A DNA stretch of 64,000 nucleotides from Blastopirellula marina (GCF_002967765.1 NZ_PUHY01000012.1:1-64000), one strand, 5' to 3'. Counted from the first letter of the stretch, positions 26,289 through 43,997 are shown. Translations and numbers: made by a program. Notes: generated by a model not told the origin, from the sequence alone.

Positions 26289-26726
26289 TTACGCCGAAGC
26301 CTCGGTTTCCAGGTCGGGACGACGACGCACGAAGCGGCATCGAACCGGCATCTTGTGAGCCAAACGAGCAAAGCAAATCTTTGCTTGCTGTTCGGTAACA
26401 CCCTTGAGTTCGTACATCACGGTTCCGGGCTTAACGGTGGCAACCCAACGATCGGGCTCACCTTTACCCTTACCCATACGAGTCTCCAACGGACGAGCCG
26501 TTACCGACTTGTGGGGGAAAATCCGAATGTACAACTTACCGATACCACGGACGTACTGCTGAGCAGCAATACGACCCGCTTCGATCGTTTGAGCGGTAAT
26601 ATGACCCGCTTGTGTGGATTGAAGTCCAAAATCGCCGAGGACGACGGTGTTGCCACGAGTGGCATTACCTTTTATACGTCTTCTTTGGCTTTTTCGGTGC
26701 TTCACTCGTCTGGGCATCATAGCCAT
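26289..26726 (-). CDS. rplP: Ribosomal protein uL16
   Basis: Large-subunit protein L16 near the peptidyl-transferase centre, 145 residues. The core RRVKHRKSQRRRIKG, the central GRIAAQQYVRG and the KPGTVMYELKGV segment are diagnostic. I place the start at the ATG at 26726 (MAMMPRR) because AGGGG lies nine bases upstream. The frame stays open 31 codons further, but those residues do not look like L16. The gene begins inside the 3' end of rpsC, overlapping it by 62 bp in another frame. Confidence 0.93.
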   Translation of the reverse strand: MAMMPRRVKHRKSQRRRIKGNATRGNTVVLGDFGLQSTQAGHITAQTIEAGRIAAQQYVRGIGKLYIRIFPHKSVTARPLETRMGKGKGEPDRWVATVKPGTVMYELKGVTEQQAKICFARLAHKMPVRCRFVRRRPDLETEASA

Positions 26727-27387
26727 CGGAGTCGTCCCCTTCGTAAAAACCGTTATTAATCCAGACCTGAACCCCGATGTGTCCTTGTGGCGTACGAGCT
26801 TCGGTGAAGCCGTAATCAATCTTCGCCCGCAAGGTGCTCAGCGGAATCGATCCTTCAATTTGTTTTTCTCGGCGAGCCATTTCCGCACCACCAAGACGAC
26901 CGGCCATCTGGATTTTGATGCCACGGGCACCAGCCTCCATGGTGCTTTCGATCGCACGTTTCATAGTGCGTCGGAAGCTGGCACGCTTGGCCAACTGATC
27001 GGCGATATCCTCGGCGACCAACTGAGCTCGAAGCTCTGGGCGACCCACTTCTTCAATCTTCAGATTGATTCGGCGACCGACCAAATTTTGTAGTTCTTCC
27101 TGCAACTTCTCGACTTCCTGACCCTTCTGACCAATGATCAGACCTGGTCGGGCGACGAACAGCGTCACGCGAACTTCGTCACGCGTACGCTCGATCTCGA
27201 TCTTGTCGATACCAGCGTTGCGGTACTTCTGTCGAATGCGTTGATCAGGGTGCTTCTGGATGAAGCCGCGGATCTTTTTGTCTTCCAACAAAAGGCCCGG
27301 GAAATCACGCTTCGATGCAAACCACTTGCTCTTCCAGCCGACCATCACGCCGGTACGAAACGCAACTGGATTAACTTTTTGTCCCAT
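26665..27387 (-). CDS. rpsC: Ribosomal protein uS3
   Basis: Small-subunit mRNA-entry protein S3, 240 residues, with helicase-related function. Begins MGQKVNPVAFRTGVMVGW. A KH domain around VARPGLIIGQKGQEVEKLQ and the C-domain GRLGGAEMARREKQIEGSIP are intact. The last about 20 residues (Ser/Asp/Lys-rich) extend beyond the core and are encoded over the start of rplP. Confidence 0.96.
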   Translation of the reverse strand: MGQKVNPVAFRTGVMVGWKSKWFASKRDFPGLLLEDKKIRGFIQKHPDQRIRQKYRNAGIDKIEIERTRDEVRVTLFVARPGLIIGQKGQEVEKLQEELQNLVGRRINLKIEEVGRPELRAQLVAEDIADQLAKRASFRRTMKRAIESTMEAGARGIKIQMAGRLGGAEMARREKQIEGSIPLSTLRAKIDYGFTEARTPQGHIGVQVWINNGFYEGDDSDGYDAQTSEAPKKPKKTYKR

Positions 27388-27434
27388 GCTTGTCTCTCGT
27401 CTCGAAGACTGGGCCTGACTCGATGAGCCTGGGC

Positions 27435-27785
27435 TTAGCCTTGGAGTTCCTCCAGGGTGACGTGAATGTGACAGGTCCGCTTCAAAATCGGGAACGCGCT
27501 TCCGCGTGCTCGAGGGCGGAATCGCTTAATGATCGGACCGCCGTCCACGCGAGCTTCGGCGACGAACAGAGCACCCTGATTGGCGGTGCGTCCTTCGTTC
27601 TGCTCCGAGTCTTGCGAGTTGCCGATCGCACTCTTGATGACATCTTCCAGCAGACGAGCGCCACGATGCGGTTGGTACCGCAAAATGTCGAGCGCTTCGT
27701 CAGCAAGTTTGCCACGCACCAAATCGGCCAGCGGGCGCACCTTTCGCGGGCTGATGCGTGCCAGTCGGTGGGTCGCTTTGAACAT
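27435..27785 (-). CDS. rplV: Ribosomal protein uL22
   Basis: Exit-tunnel protein L22, 116 residues, whose beta-hairpin lines the tunnel and influences macrolide sensitivity. Recognised by THRLARISPRKVRPLADLVRG and by the RPRARGSAFPILKRTCHI hairpin region near residue 95. Standard length; it lies 47 bp before rpsC. Confidence 0.95.
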   Translation of the reverse strand: MFKATHRLARISPRKVRPLADLVRGKLADEALDILRYQPHRGARLLEDVIKSAIGNSQDSEQNEGRTANQGALFVAEARVDGGPIIKRFRPRARGSAFPILKRTCHIHVTLEELQG

Positions 27786-27870
27786 GGTTGATCAACTCCT
27801 CGATCCACGAGCGTCAGGTCTGGCCCGACATGCCGTGGGCAGCCACGCTGCGTATGCCAATCGGTATGCG

Positions 27871-28143
27871 TTATTTCTTCTTCTTGTCAGCACCGTGCCC
27901 ACGGAAAGTACGCGTTGGGGAAAATTCACCCAACTTGTGACCCACCATGTCTTCGGTGACGTAAACCTTCAGGTGGGCTTTGCCGTTATGCACCATGAAA
28001 GTGTGACCGACGAATTCCGGGATGATCGTGCAGGCACGAGCCCAAGTCTTGATCGGATCTTTGGTGCCAGCTTCTTCTTGCTGAGCAACCTTCTTGTAAA
28101 CGTTCGGGTCGACAAACGGCCCTTTTTTCAGGGATCGGCTCAT
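27871..28143 (-). CDS. rpsS: Ribosomal protein uS19
   Basis: Small-subunit head protein S19, 90 residues. Starts [19 protein letters not shown] and has [20 protein letters not shown] at the C-terminus, both canonical. It lies between rplB and rplV. Confidence 0.97.
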   Translation of the reverse strand: MSRSLKKGPFVDPNVYKKVAQQEEAGTKDPIKTWARACTIIPEFVGHTFMVHNGKAHLKVYVTEDMVGHKLGEFSPTRTFRGHGADKKKK

Positions 28144-28192
28144 TCTCGAAAACCTCTAGGATCGCGATTCGCGGTCTGGTGTGCTGGGGTTC

Positions 28193-29053
28193 TTACTTCA
28201 ACAACTTAAGCAGACCGTAGCGACGCGAACGACGTCGGCGAACGATCGAACGGTTCGAAGCCTTCTTACGATGACGCGTTGCACCACCCTTGGTTGGCTT
28301 ACCTTGCGGGGTAACCGGATGACGACCACCCTTGGTACGACCTTCACCACCACCGTGCGGGTGATCGATCGGGTTCATCGCAGTACCACGAACGTGAGGG
28401 CGACGGCCAAGCCAACGCTTACGACCCGCCTTACCCAACACAACCTTCTCGTGATCAGGGTTGCTTACGCGACCGATCGTAGCTCGGCAGCGACTCGACA
28501 CGCGGCGAATTTCGCCGGACGGCAAGGAAAGCTGAGCCCAATCGGCTTCACAGGCCATCAAGGTGGCCGAGCTACCTGCACTGCGGCACATCGCACCGCC
28601 ACGACCAGGCACCATCTCGATATTGTGAACGGTCGTTCCCGCTGGAATATTCTTGAGCGGCAAGCAGTTGCCAACCGAAGGGGAAGCTTCGGGGCCATTC
28701 TGAATCTTGTCGCCAGCCTTTAACCCATCTGGGCAAAGGATATATCGCTTCTCGCCGTCCATGTAGTTCAAGAGGGCGATACGAGCACTGCGGTTTGGAT
28801 CGTACTGAACCGAAGCAACGAGTGCCGGCACACCATCCTTGGCGCGGCGGAAGTCAATAACGCGAAAGCGTCGCTTATGACCACCACCACGATGACGTGC
28901 GGTGATTTTACCTTGGTTATTACGACCGCCGGTCTTGGTGATCTTGCGGAGCAAGGCCTTTTCCGGCTTCGCACCCTTGGTCAACTCCTTGAAGTCGCTA
29001 ACCGAAGCGTTACGACGCCCAGCGGAGGTCGGCTTGTATTTTCGGATACCCAT
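28193..29053 (-). CDS. rplB: Ribosomal protein uL2
   Basis: Large-subunit protein L2, 286 residues, needed for subunit joining and peptidyl transferase integrity. The core motifs [19 protein letters not shown] and, near the C-terminus, [20 protein letters not shown] contain the conserved His residues of the active-centre tip. Length is close to E. coli (273) with a few extra basic residues at the C-terminus. Confidence 0.97.
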   Translation of the reverse strand: MGIRKYKPTSAGRRNASVSDFKELTKGAKPEKALLRKITKTGGRNNQGKITARHRGGGHKRRFRVIDFRRAKDGVPALVASVQYDPNRSARIALLNYMDGEKRYILCPDGLKAGDKIQNGPEASPSVGNCLPLKNIPAGTTVHNIEMVPGRGGAMCRSAGSSATLMACEADWAQLSLPSGEIRRVSSRCRATIGRVSNPDHEKVVLGKAGRKRWLGRRPHVRGTAMNPIDHPHGGGEGRTKGGRHPVTPQGKPTKGGATRHRKKASNRSIVRRRRSRRYGLLKLLK

Positions 29054-29105
29054 GTTTCGTCTCGTAATCTATTACGTGTCGCAGCTTAGGAAAGGACCGA
29101 GTCGA

Positions 29106-29432
29106 TTAATAGAAGTCGATCTTTTGATCTTCAGCCAACGTAACGATGGCCTTCTTCCAGTTGCGGGTCTTTCCATTGCGAAAACGATAACGGCGGGCCT
29201 TGCCCTTCCGCGATTGCGTCTTCACGCCGGCGACTTTGACGTCGAACAACTCTTCAACCGCACGGCGAACGTCCAGCTTAGTGGCCGTAGGTGCGATCTC
29301 AAACGTGTATTGATTCAAATCTTCCGAAGCCTGAACACCCTTTTCGGTGACAAGCGGACGCAGAATCACCTGGTGTGATTCAAGCGTGCCCTTCGCGGTG
29401 GCTTCGTCAATTTTGAAGTATGGCCGTGCCAT
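29106..29432 (-). CDS. rplW: Ribosomal protein uL23
   Basis: Exit-site protein L23, 108 residues, the docking site of trigger factor and SRP. The conserved LRPLVTEKG and the C-terminal YRFRNGKTRNWKKAIVTL region support the assignment. Typical position between rplD and rplB. Confidence 0.94.
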   Translation of the reverse strand: MARPYFKIDEATAKGTLESHQVILRPLVTEKGVQASEDLNQYTFEIAPTATKLDVRRAVEELFDVKVAGVKTQSRKGKARRYRFRNGKTRNWKKAIVTLAEDQKIDFY

Positions 29433-29490
29433 TTTGGCACCTCTGTCGCTATGTCAGGTTGACTTGAATACTGCTAACGCTTGGCTGCGA

Positions 29491-30123
29491 TTACTCGCTT
29501 TTGCCACTGCTGCGGAGGCTGTCCAAAGCGGCCTTGGTAATAAGCAGCTTGCGAGGACGCAACACCGAGTAGGCATTCAGCTCGGCGACCGGGCTAACCG
29601 ACACGCCTTCAATGTTTCGTGCACTGCGATAGAAAACTGGATCGTGCTTTTCGAGGGCAATCCCAATCTTCTGACCATAGACGCCAAGAGCCTTCAAGGC
29701 ACCTGCAACGCTTTTGGTCTTAATTTCGCTCTGGGCGAGGTCATCAACGACCATAACCTGCTCGCTCTGAATCTTACTGGCGATCGCCATGCGAGTGGCA
29801 ATCTTCAAAGCCTTCTTATTCAGGCGGAACGAGTAGTCGCGAGGACGGATCGCAAAAATATGACCACCACCACGGCGAACACCGCTACGCTTGGAACCGG
29901 CACGTGCGTTGCCAGTACCCTTTTGGCGATACATCTTCTTGGTCGAACCAGCGACTTCAGCACGTGTCTTCGTACGATGAGTACCTTGACGAAGATTCGC
30001 CTGGTACATCACGACGGCGTCGTGCAGCAACTGCTTGTTAATCGACGGAGCGATTTCGGCCGGATCAAGCTCGTACTTGCCGACTTCCTTTCCGCTCTTG
30101 TCAAATATGGGCAAACTCACCAT
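29491..30123 (-). CDS. rplD: Ribosomal protein uL4
   Basis: Exit-tunnel protein L4, 210 residues. The extended loop reaching the tunnel contains GTHRTKTRAEVAGSTKKMYR and KGTGNARAGSKRSGVRRGGG. In E. coli L4 also represses its own S10 operon by attenuation; whether that applies here cannot be told from sequence alone. It follows rplC by 35 bp. Confidence 0.95.
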   Translation of the reverse strand: MVSLPIFDKSGKEVGKYELDPAEIAPSINKQLLHDAVVMYQANLRQGTHRTKTRAEVAGSTKKMYRQKGTGNARAGSKRSGVRRGGGHIFAIRPRDYSFRLNKKALKIATRMAIASKIQSEQVMVVDDLAQSEIKTKSVAGALKALGVYGQKIGIALEKHDPVFYRSARNIEGVSVSPVAELNAYSVLRPRKLLITKAALDSLRSSGKSE

Positions 30124-30158
30124 GGGAAAATTCTTTCACGCGAGGCGCGATGGATACC

Positions 30159-30848
30159 TTAGCGAACCATGTTGGTTTCACGGATGATCACGTAACCACC
30201 GTTGGGGCCTGGCACGGCACCATTCAAAAGCAGCACGCCGTTCTCTTCGTCGACCTTAACCACCTTCAGGTTACGAGTGGTAACCTTAGCGTTACCGTAC
30301 TGGCCGCTCATCTTCAGGCCCTTGAAGGTCCGGCTAGGATATGCACTACAGCCAGTACCACCTGAGTGACGGTGAACCTTCTTCACACCATGAGTAGCAC
30401 GCTGACCAGCGAAGTTATGCCGCTTCATCACACCGGCATAACCGCGACCACGACTCGTGGCAATCACATCGACTCTTACGGTTTCAGCGAGAACGCCAAT
30501 GCCGATCTCTTGGCCGACTTCATAGCCTTCGGTCGAACCACGAAACTCGCGAATAAATCGCTTGGGCTCACAACCCGCCTTCGCGGCAGCTTCGCCGCCA
30601 GCGGCAGCCAACTTCTTGGATCGCTTGCTCGAGAGAGGAGCAACATGACCACGTTCGCTACGAATCGCTAACCGACGAGGCTTGTCGCCGTATCCGATCT
30701 GAATTGCCTCGTATCCATCGCGATCCAAGGTTCTCACCTGAAGCACGTGACACGGGCCTGCCTGAACGACCGTTACCGGGATTACTTCCCCAGACTCTGT
30801 ATAGATCTGGGTCATCCCGACCTTACGGCCGAGTATGCCTTTTGCCAT
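30159..30848 (-). CDS. rplC: Ribosomal protein uL3
   Basis: Early assembly protein L3, 229 residues. Begins MAKGILGRKVGMTQIY and has the central loop KRHNFAGQRATHGVKKVHRHSG near the peptidyl-transferase centre. It is slightly longer than E. coli L3 (209). It is the second gene of the S10 cluster, 114 bp after rpsJ. Confidence 0.95.
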   Translation of the reverse strand: MAKGILGRKVGMTQIYTESGEVIPVTVVQAGPCHVLQVRTLDRDGYEAIQIGYGDKPRRLAIRSERGHVAPLSSKRSKKLAAAGGEAAAKAGCEPKRFIREFRGSTEGYEVGQEIGIGVLAETVRVDVIATSRGRGYAGVMKRHNFAGQRATHGVKKVHRHSGGTGCSAYPSRTFKGLKMSGQYGNAKVTTRNLKVVKVDEENGVLLLNGAVPGPNGGYVIIRETNMVR

Positions 30849-30962
30849 GATTCGTCGCCTTGTAGTCTGTTGCTCGCTTCGCTGGATTAGCCACCGGGCT
30901 AATTACCAACCGAAGCTTCCAGCCATTCAGAGACTCTTAAAAACGAGCTGTGAAAAATGAAA

Positions 30963-31280
30963 CTATCGGGTCGTTGCCTTGATCTTGATATCGACACCAG
31001 CTGGCAAGTTCAGCTTATTGAGCGATTCGATCGTCTTGGCGGTAGCCTGAACGATATCGATCAGACGCTTGTGCGTCCGCACTTCAAATTGCTGACGTGC
31101 CTTCTTGTCGATATGCGGACCAGCGAGAACGGTATAGCGTTCAATGCGGGTCGGCAACGGAATGGGACCATGCACTTCCGAATGGGTCCGCTTCGCCGTA
31201 TCGACGATGTCGAGAGCACTCTGATCCAAGATCGAGTGATCGTAAGCTTCCATCCGAATGCGAATAACTTCTTTCGCCAC
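30963..31280 (-). CDS. rpsJ: Ribosomal protein uS10 (NusE)
   Basis: Small-subunit protein S10, 105 residues, which also acts as NusE in antitermination and as a bridge to NusG. Recognised by [30 protein letters not shown] and THKRLIDI. It is the first gene of the S10 cluster; a candidate promoter with a TTGACG box lies about 95 bp upstream (31374-31402). Confidence 0.96.
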   Translation of the reverse strand: MAKEVIRIRMEAYDHSILDQSALDIVDTAKRTHSEVHGPIPLPTRIERYTVLAGPHIDKKARQQFEVRTHKRLIDIVQATAKTIESLNKLNLPAGVDIKIKATTR

Positions 31281-31643
31281 GTTGCTGATCCCTATTAACT
31301 TCTCCCCGGCTTGCCGGGCTAGTAAATTTCTTTCGCTCCCTAGTCGCTCTCAGAGCTATTCGGGAAACAGATGATATTAAAAATCTGAGGCCGCTTCGTC
31401 AATGGGCTCCGGTTCTTATTTCGAACCTTTTTCCGAGACCACGCTCGAAGCGACGGAAACACCTGGTTTTCTCGAGTGAAACAGCATCGAACGGCCACCT
31501 GCGGGCAACCGTGTCGCGACCCGAAAAACCGAGCCCCCTTATCTATTCGGAGTGCTCGAATGAGATTTCCCTTGCCCCTCTTCTCGCAAAATAGGAGATT
31601 GGGGCGGTGAACCGAGACAACACAAGACAGGGGCCCGCAAACG
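31281..31643. other. Promoter/leader region of the S10 cluster, 363 bp
   Basis: No gene supported here. It holds the candidate rpsJ promoter (31374-31402) and a short GC hairpin (CCCGGC with GCCGGG, 31305-31318) in the presumed leader, 25-38 bp before the rpsJ start. It also contains the upstream region of the small plus-strand ORF starting at 31644. Confidence 0.55.
31374..31402 (-). promoter_or_regulatory. Candidate sigma-70-type promoter for rpsJ
   Basis: On the minus strand, TTGACG (31402-31397) and TAATAT (31379-31374) are separated by exactly 17 bp, a near-consensus -35 and a fair -10. It is placed about 95 bp before the rpsJ ATG, leaving room for a structured leader. It suggests the S10 cluster can be transcribed independently of fusA and the genes before it. 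Confidence 0.6.
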
Positions 31644-31910
31644 ATGGCACACTTGACTGGCACATCCGGAACTCGTTTTTCTCTCCGCAGCACCTTTGTG
31701 ATGATCTCGATGACCTGCTTCGGCCTTGCCGTATTCCGTGTTGTCGATTTCAACTTTCACCGCTTTCTTGCGGTGATGGCGATCTCGATGGTCCTGACCT
31801 TCCTGGCTTACCAGGGGATCGGCCTCGTCCTTGATATCGCTCAAGACCTGACCGATGCCATTAACGGAGAGACCACACGGCCTAATCAACGCCAATCTAG
31901 CGATGACTAA
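31644..31910 (+). CDS. Small two-helix membrane protein of unknown function, opposite strand within the ribosomal cluster
   Basis: An 88-residue open frame with two hydrophobic segments (about residues 17-32 and 40-62) and a polar Asn/Asp-rich tail. An AGGGG sits about ten bases before the ATG. It is the only plus-strand gene candidate between 15 and 50 kb and occupies the slot between fusA and rpsJ where many bacteria carry tuf. Its stop is 17 bp from the convergent fusA stop. I do not recognise a family, and it could still be a chance frame. Confidence 0.5.
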   Translation: MAHLTGTSGTRFSLRSTFVMISMTCFGLAVFRVVDFNFHRFLAVMAISMVLTFLAYQGIGLVLDIAQDLTDAINGETTRPNQRQSSDD

Positions 31911-31927
31911 CCGGCAAGCTACACATT

Positions 31928-34006
31928 CTACATAAACTGCTTAATTAGCTCAGGGGGGGCAGCGGCATATTTTAGTGGCTCCATGCTACTAGAGGCCCGA
32001 CCCTGACTCAGACTTCGCATCGCACTCGAATAGCCAAACAACTCGGCGAGTGGGGCATGAGCCTCGATAATCGCATCACCAGAGCGATTCTCCGTTTTGG
32101 CGATCTCGCCACGACGCTTCATGATGTCCCCCACGAAATCCCCCATGTATTCTTCAGGGGTCGTAATCGTGAGCTTCATGATTGGCTCGAGTAAGGTTGG
32201 CACTGCGGCTTCCAGACCCTTTTCAAACGCGTCTCCGGCGGCAATCGCGAAGGCTGTTTCGGTCGAGCCGACCTCGGCCGCTTCAGCCCCGAGTATGGTA
32301 ATTTTGAGATCAGCGAGTGGGAAACCACCGATAATACCGCCACCAACACTGCGGCTACGCAGCTCTTCCATTGCTGCCTCGATCAAGTCAAATGGTACCT
32401 GCTCGGGCGGGCACTTCGAGATCACCATCACGGTCGGTTGCTGATCTGGGACATGCTCGACCTGAATTTGAAGCTTCGCAAACAACTGCTGACCTTGAAT
32501 GATGCGGTGACATTCCCCGGTCACCTTCGCCGACTTTCCAACCGTTTCGCGATAACTCACGCGCGGCTTATGCACCTTCACATTTAGCTTGAAATCACGA
32601 AGCAACTTGTGGCGAATCACCTCAAGATGGAGCTCTCCCATCCCGCTAATGATCGTTTGCCCGGTGTCCTTGTTCTCGATGGCATCAAACGTTGGATCCT
32701 GCCGTCGCATCATCGCCAACGTCTCCGAGAGCTTATCGCGGTCCGCTGACGACTCCGGTTCGATCGCCATCCCGATCACCGTTTCGGGGAAATTAATCGA
32801 CTCGAGCAGAATTGGATGCCTCGTATCGCACAACGTATCACCGGTCACCGAGTGACGGAGACCAATGATGCCGACGATATCGCCGCAGCCCACGTGATCG
32901 ACCTGCTCTTTCCGCGAGGCCTGAATGTGCCAAAGCTGGGCACAGTTCTCCTTGACATCGCGCCCGGGATTCAACAAACGCGAATTCGGCTTCAACTCAC
33001 CAGAGTAAACCCGGACCCAGGTCATATCACCATGTTTCGCGGGAAGCACCTTAAAAACGAGACCGCAGAACGGTTCGCTCGGATCGGGCGAACGCTTCTC
33101 GGCCTGATTTTTCTTGGAGGGATTCGTCCCTACGACCGGCGGCACATCCTTGGGGCTTGGCAGGTAATAGGTGACCGCGTCGAGAATTGGCTGCACGCCG
33201 ATTCCATCCAATGCAGAACCGCACATCACCGGCTGTAGCTGCCGCGAGAGAGTACCTTCTCGCAGTACGTCGCGAATCAGCTTTGACGGGATGGGCTCCT
33301 CAGAAAGACTCAACTCCATCAATTCATTGCTAAGATCGTAAAGCTTCTCGAGCAGGTTATCTCGATACAGCTGAGCCTTGTCGAGATAATCCTCGGGAAT
33401 ATCCTGCACCTCAACCGTGCGATCTTCATCCCCTTCGCCGAAGTGAAGCATCTTCATTTCAATGAGATCAATCACACCACGAAAGGCGTCCTTGACGTGC
33501 GGCGGGCCCGCTCCGACCGGGATTTGAATGGGAACGGGATTCGCTTTCAACCGACGCTCGATCTCAGCCAGCACCGATTCAAAGTCCGCCCCTTCGCGGT
33601 CCATCTTGTTGATGAACGCCACACGGGGAACCTTGTATCGATCGGCTTGACGCCAGACGGTTTCGCTTTGTGCCTCCACACCTTCCCGTGCGCTGAACAC
33701 AACCACGCCTCCATCGAGCACGCGTAAACAACGCTCGACTTCCGCTGTGAAGTCGACGTGGCCAGGCGTATCGATCAAGTTGATCGTGTAATCCTTCCAA
33801 GGAAACGTGACGCACGCCGAGTAGATCGTAATCCCTCGCTCGGCTTCTTCTGGGTCGAAGTCGGTAGTTGTCGTCCCCTTATCGACCTCACCAACGCGAT
33901 GAGAAGTTCCGCTGTAGAAAAGCATCCGCTCGGTGACGGTTGTCTTACCGGCGTCGATATGGGCAATCACACCGATGTTCCGAATGTCTTCAAGCTTTCG
34001 CGACAT
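31928..34006 (-). CDS. fusA: Translation elongation factor G
   Basis: A 692-residue GTPase that drives ribosomal translocation. G1 is AHIDAGKTT (residues 13-21); DTPGH, NKMD and the RGITI switch region follow, then domains II-V. I chose the ATG at 34006 (MSRKLEDIRNIG). The frame opens 31 codons further upstream, but that segment has no EF-G similarity and runs towards the terminator after rpsG. The terminator at 34086-34119 separates it from rpsL-rpsG, so fusA may have its own weak promoter or depend on read-through. Confidence 0.95.
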   Translation of the reverse strand: MSRKLEDIRNIGVIAHIDAGKTTVTERMLFYSGTSHRVGEVDKGTTTTDFDPEEAERGITIYSACVTFPWKDYTINLIDTPGHVDFTAEVERCLRVLDGGVVVFSAREGVEAQSETVWRQADRYKVPRVAFINKMDREGADFESVLAEIERRLKANPVPIQIPVGAGPPHVKDAFRGVIDLIEMKMLHFGEGDEDRTVEVQDIPEDYLDKAQLYRDNLLEKLYDLSNELMELSLSEEPIPSKLIRDVLREGTLSRQLQPVMCGSALDGIGVQPILDAVTYYLPSPKDVPPVVGTNPSKKNQAEKRSPDPSEPFCGLVFKVLPAKHGDMTWVRVYSGELKPNSRLLNPGRDVKENCAQLWHIQASRKEQVDHVGCGDIVGIIGLRHSVTGDTLCDTRHPILLESINFPETVIGMAIEPESSADRDKLSETLAMMRRQDPTFDAIENKDTGQTIISGMGELHLEVIRHKLLRDFKLNVKVHKPRVSYRETVGKSAKVTGECHRIIQGQQLFAKLQIQVEHVPDQQPTVMVISKCPPEQVPFDLIEAAMEELRSRSVGGGIIGGFPLADLKITILGAEAAEVGSTETAFAIAAGDAFEKGLEAAVPTLLEPIMKLTITTPEEYMGDFVGDIMKRRGEIAKTENRSGDAIIEAHAPLAELFGYSSAMRSLSQGRASSSMEPLKYAAAPPELIKQFM

Positions 34007-34085
34007 GACTCTACTGCCAGCCTGTGCGGCTGAACCCTTCCTGCTACTCAATCCAAGGAGAATAGTTTTGCTGCGATGCGCGCAT

Positions 34086-34119
34086 AAAAAAAGCCGCACT
34101 TTTACTGAAGCACGGCTTT
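34086..34119 (-). terminator. Intrinsic terminator between rpsG and fusA
   Basis: A 12-bp stem (34090-34101 with 34108-34119, two wobble pairs) has a 6-base loop and is followed by seven T residues on the minus strand (34092-34086). It lies 12 bp after the rpsG stop. This is unusual inside the str cluster, where rpsL, rpsG and fusA are normally one transcript. Confidence 0.8.
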
Positions 34120-34131
34120 CGATGAACGGCT

Positions 34132-34602
34132 TTACCAGGCGAAGTGCGAAAATGCCTTATTCGCATCTGCCATGCGGTGCACGTTTTCGCGACGGGTGTA
34201 TGCAGTGCCTTCACGGTTATAGGCGGCAAACAACTCGTCGGCCAGCTTCAAGTGGGCAGGACGCCCCTTCTTTTCACGAACTGCCAATAGCAACCAACGA
34301 ATCGCAAGCGATTGCTGACGGGTGCGATTCACCTGCATAGGAACCTGATACGCGGCACCACCAACACGCTTCGAGCGAACCTCGACGTGCGGCTTCACGT
34401 TTTCCACGGCCTGAGTGAAAACGTCAATCGGCTCGTCATCAGGAACACGCTTCTTCAGTTCATCCATCGCGCCGTAGAAAACTTCCTGGGCGGTCGTCTT
34501 CTTGCCGTCTTGCATCAGACAGTTGATGAATTTGCTGGCCAAGATCGACTTGTAGCGTGGATCTGGCTTCAACGTTTCGCGGCTGGCGGTGATTTTACCC
34601 AT
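34132..34602 (-). CDS. rpsG: Ribosomal protein uS7
   Basis: 16S rRNA 3'-domain organiser S7, 156 residues, the autoregulator of the str operon in E. coli. The segments [28 protein letters not shown] and [20 protein letters not shown] are canonical. It follows rpsL by 83 bp and ends just before a strong terminator. Confidence 0.96.
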   Translation of the reverse strand: MGKITASRETLKPDPRYKSILASKFINCLMQDGKKTTAQEVFYGAMDELKKRVPDDEPIDVFTQAVENVKPHVEVRSKRVGGAAYQVPMQVNRTRQQSLAIRWLLLAVREKKGRPAHLKLADELFAAYNREGTAYTRRENVHRMADANKAFSHFAW

Positions 34603-34685
34603 TTTTGGTAACTAACTATTCGCTGTGTTCGTTCTTGAAATATATTCACCCAAGCAACACGCCGGCCCTAGGCCAGGCAGCATGC

Positions 34686-35054
<369 letters not shown>

Positions 35055-35153
35055 GCAAAAGGCCGTTGCTTCTAATCTGGGCCGCGATAAAAGGAAGGCG
35101 GCCGAATTTCTGTGTGCTTACTGTCGCTTCCCAAGGATTATGGGAAGCCCTTT

Positions 35154-35181
35154 AAATTATCCGATTGCCGAGAACTGTCAA
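35154..35181 (-). promoter_or_regulatory. Candidate promoter for rpsL-rpsG
   Basis: On the minus strand a perfect -35 TTGACA (35181-35176) is followed after 16 bp by TAATTT (35159-35154). The -10 is imperfect. It sits about 100 bp before rpsL and would give a leader containing the CTTCCC/GGGAAG hairpin. Confidence 0.5.
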
Positions 35182-35302
35182 CCCGTAATGGGCGTTCAGA
35201 CGTCGGGTATTTTGCTTCCATCCACTCGGAGTTTTCGTGGCCATCATAAGCCCCAGCGAAGAACACGTCGGGATGTCTTTCCAGATCCGTCTAGAAATGG
35301 CA

Positions 35303-35326
35303 CATGGCCACGCGAACGTGGCCATG
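35303..35326. repeat. 24-bp palindromic repeat, copy 1
   Basis: CATGGCCACG and its exact inverse flank a CGAA loop. An identical 10-bp stem with loop CAAG recurs at 60561-60584. Here it lies 55 bp past the rpoC stop. It has no T-run, so it is not a standard terminator; it resembles REP-type intergenic palindromes. Confidence 0.7.
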
Positions 35327-35380
35327 GCACCTAGCGGATTAACGTTTGGGCGATTTGCATCTTCCCAAACATCCTAATTC

Positions 35381-39829
<4,449 letters not shown>

Positions 39830-39959
39830 GGCCCGTGCTCCTTGTTCTAATCCCACTGGATGTTCGTTTTGGTGCAGATGCAGCCGGTTGCCTAGGTTTG
39901 AACCGGCTGCGGGTTGTCAACTGCGGAAACCCATTTCCGCCGCAGTGGCACGCCGCCTT

Positions 39960-43709
<3,750 letters not shown>

Positions 43710-43857
43710 AAGCGACGCGACTCCTTGGGCGGCAATTCAAAAACAACATGCTTTCACACCATCAGGCGCGGACTTCGATCAGGGATTCAGCCTGGCGTCC
43801 GTGTCAAATAGCGAGAAAGCATGTGGTAATACGGGCGGACAATAGAGGTTCAAACCA

Positions 43858-43927
43858 GAGTGCGCAACCATGGGTGCGCAGCCTGCCGGCAGCAAGCTAG
43901 CACACCGGCCTGTGCCGGCGCGCACTC
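43858..43927 (-). promoter_or_regulatory. Nested inverted repeats upstream of rpoB (multi-branch RNA structure)
   Basis: An outer 8-bp stem (GAGTGCGC at 43858-43865 with GCGCACTC at 43920-43927) encloses smaller self-complementary elements, including CCGGC/GCCGG around 43904-43918. An alternative pairing is TGCGC with GCGCA (43861-43880). The competing pairings are suggestive of a switchable or processed leader RNA. No gene is encoded here. Confidence 0.5.
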
Positions 43928-43997
43928 TCACTTGATTCCCATCCATGCAGTCAAAAGAAAAAGAAGATCCAGAAGGCTTCAAAATCACACCTCGCGA

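Larger units (their letters stand above)
35055..35380. other. Spacer between rpoC and rpsL, 326 bp
   Basis: No gene supported; a plus-strand frame (35053-35334) has no binding site or motif. The spacer contains a 24-bp palindrome (35303-35326) just after the rpoC stop, the candidate rpsL promoter (35154-35181) and a small hairpin (CTTCCC with GGGAAG) in the presumed rpsL leader. Confidence 0.55.
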
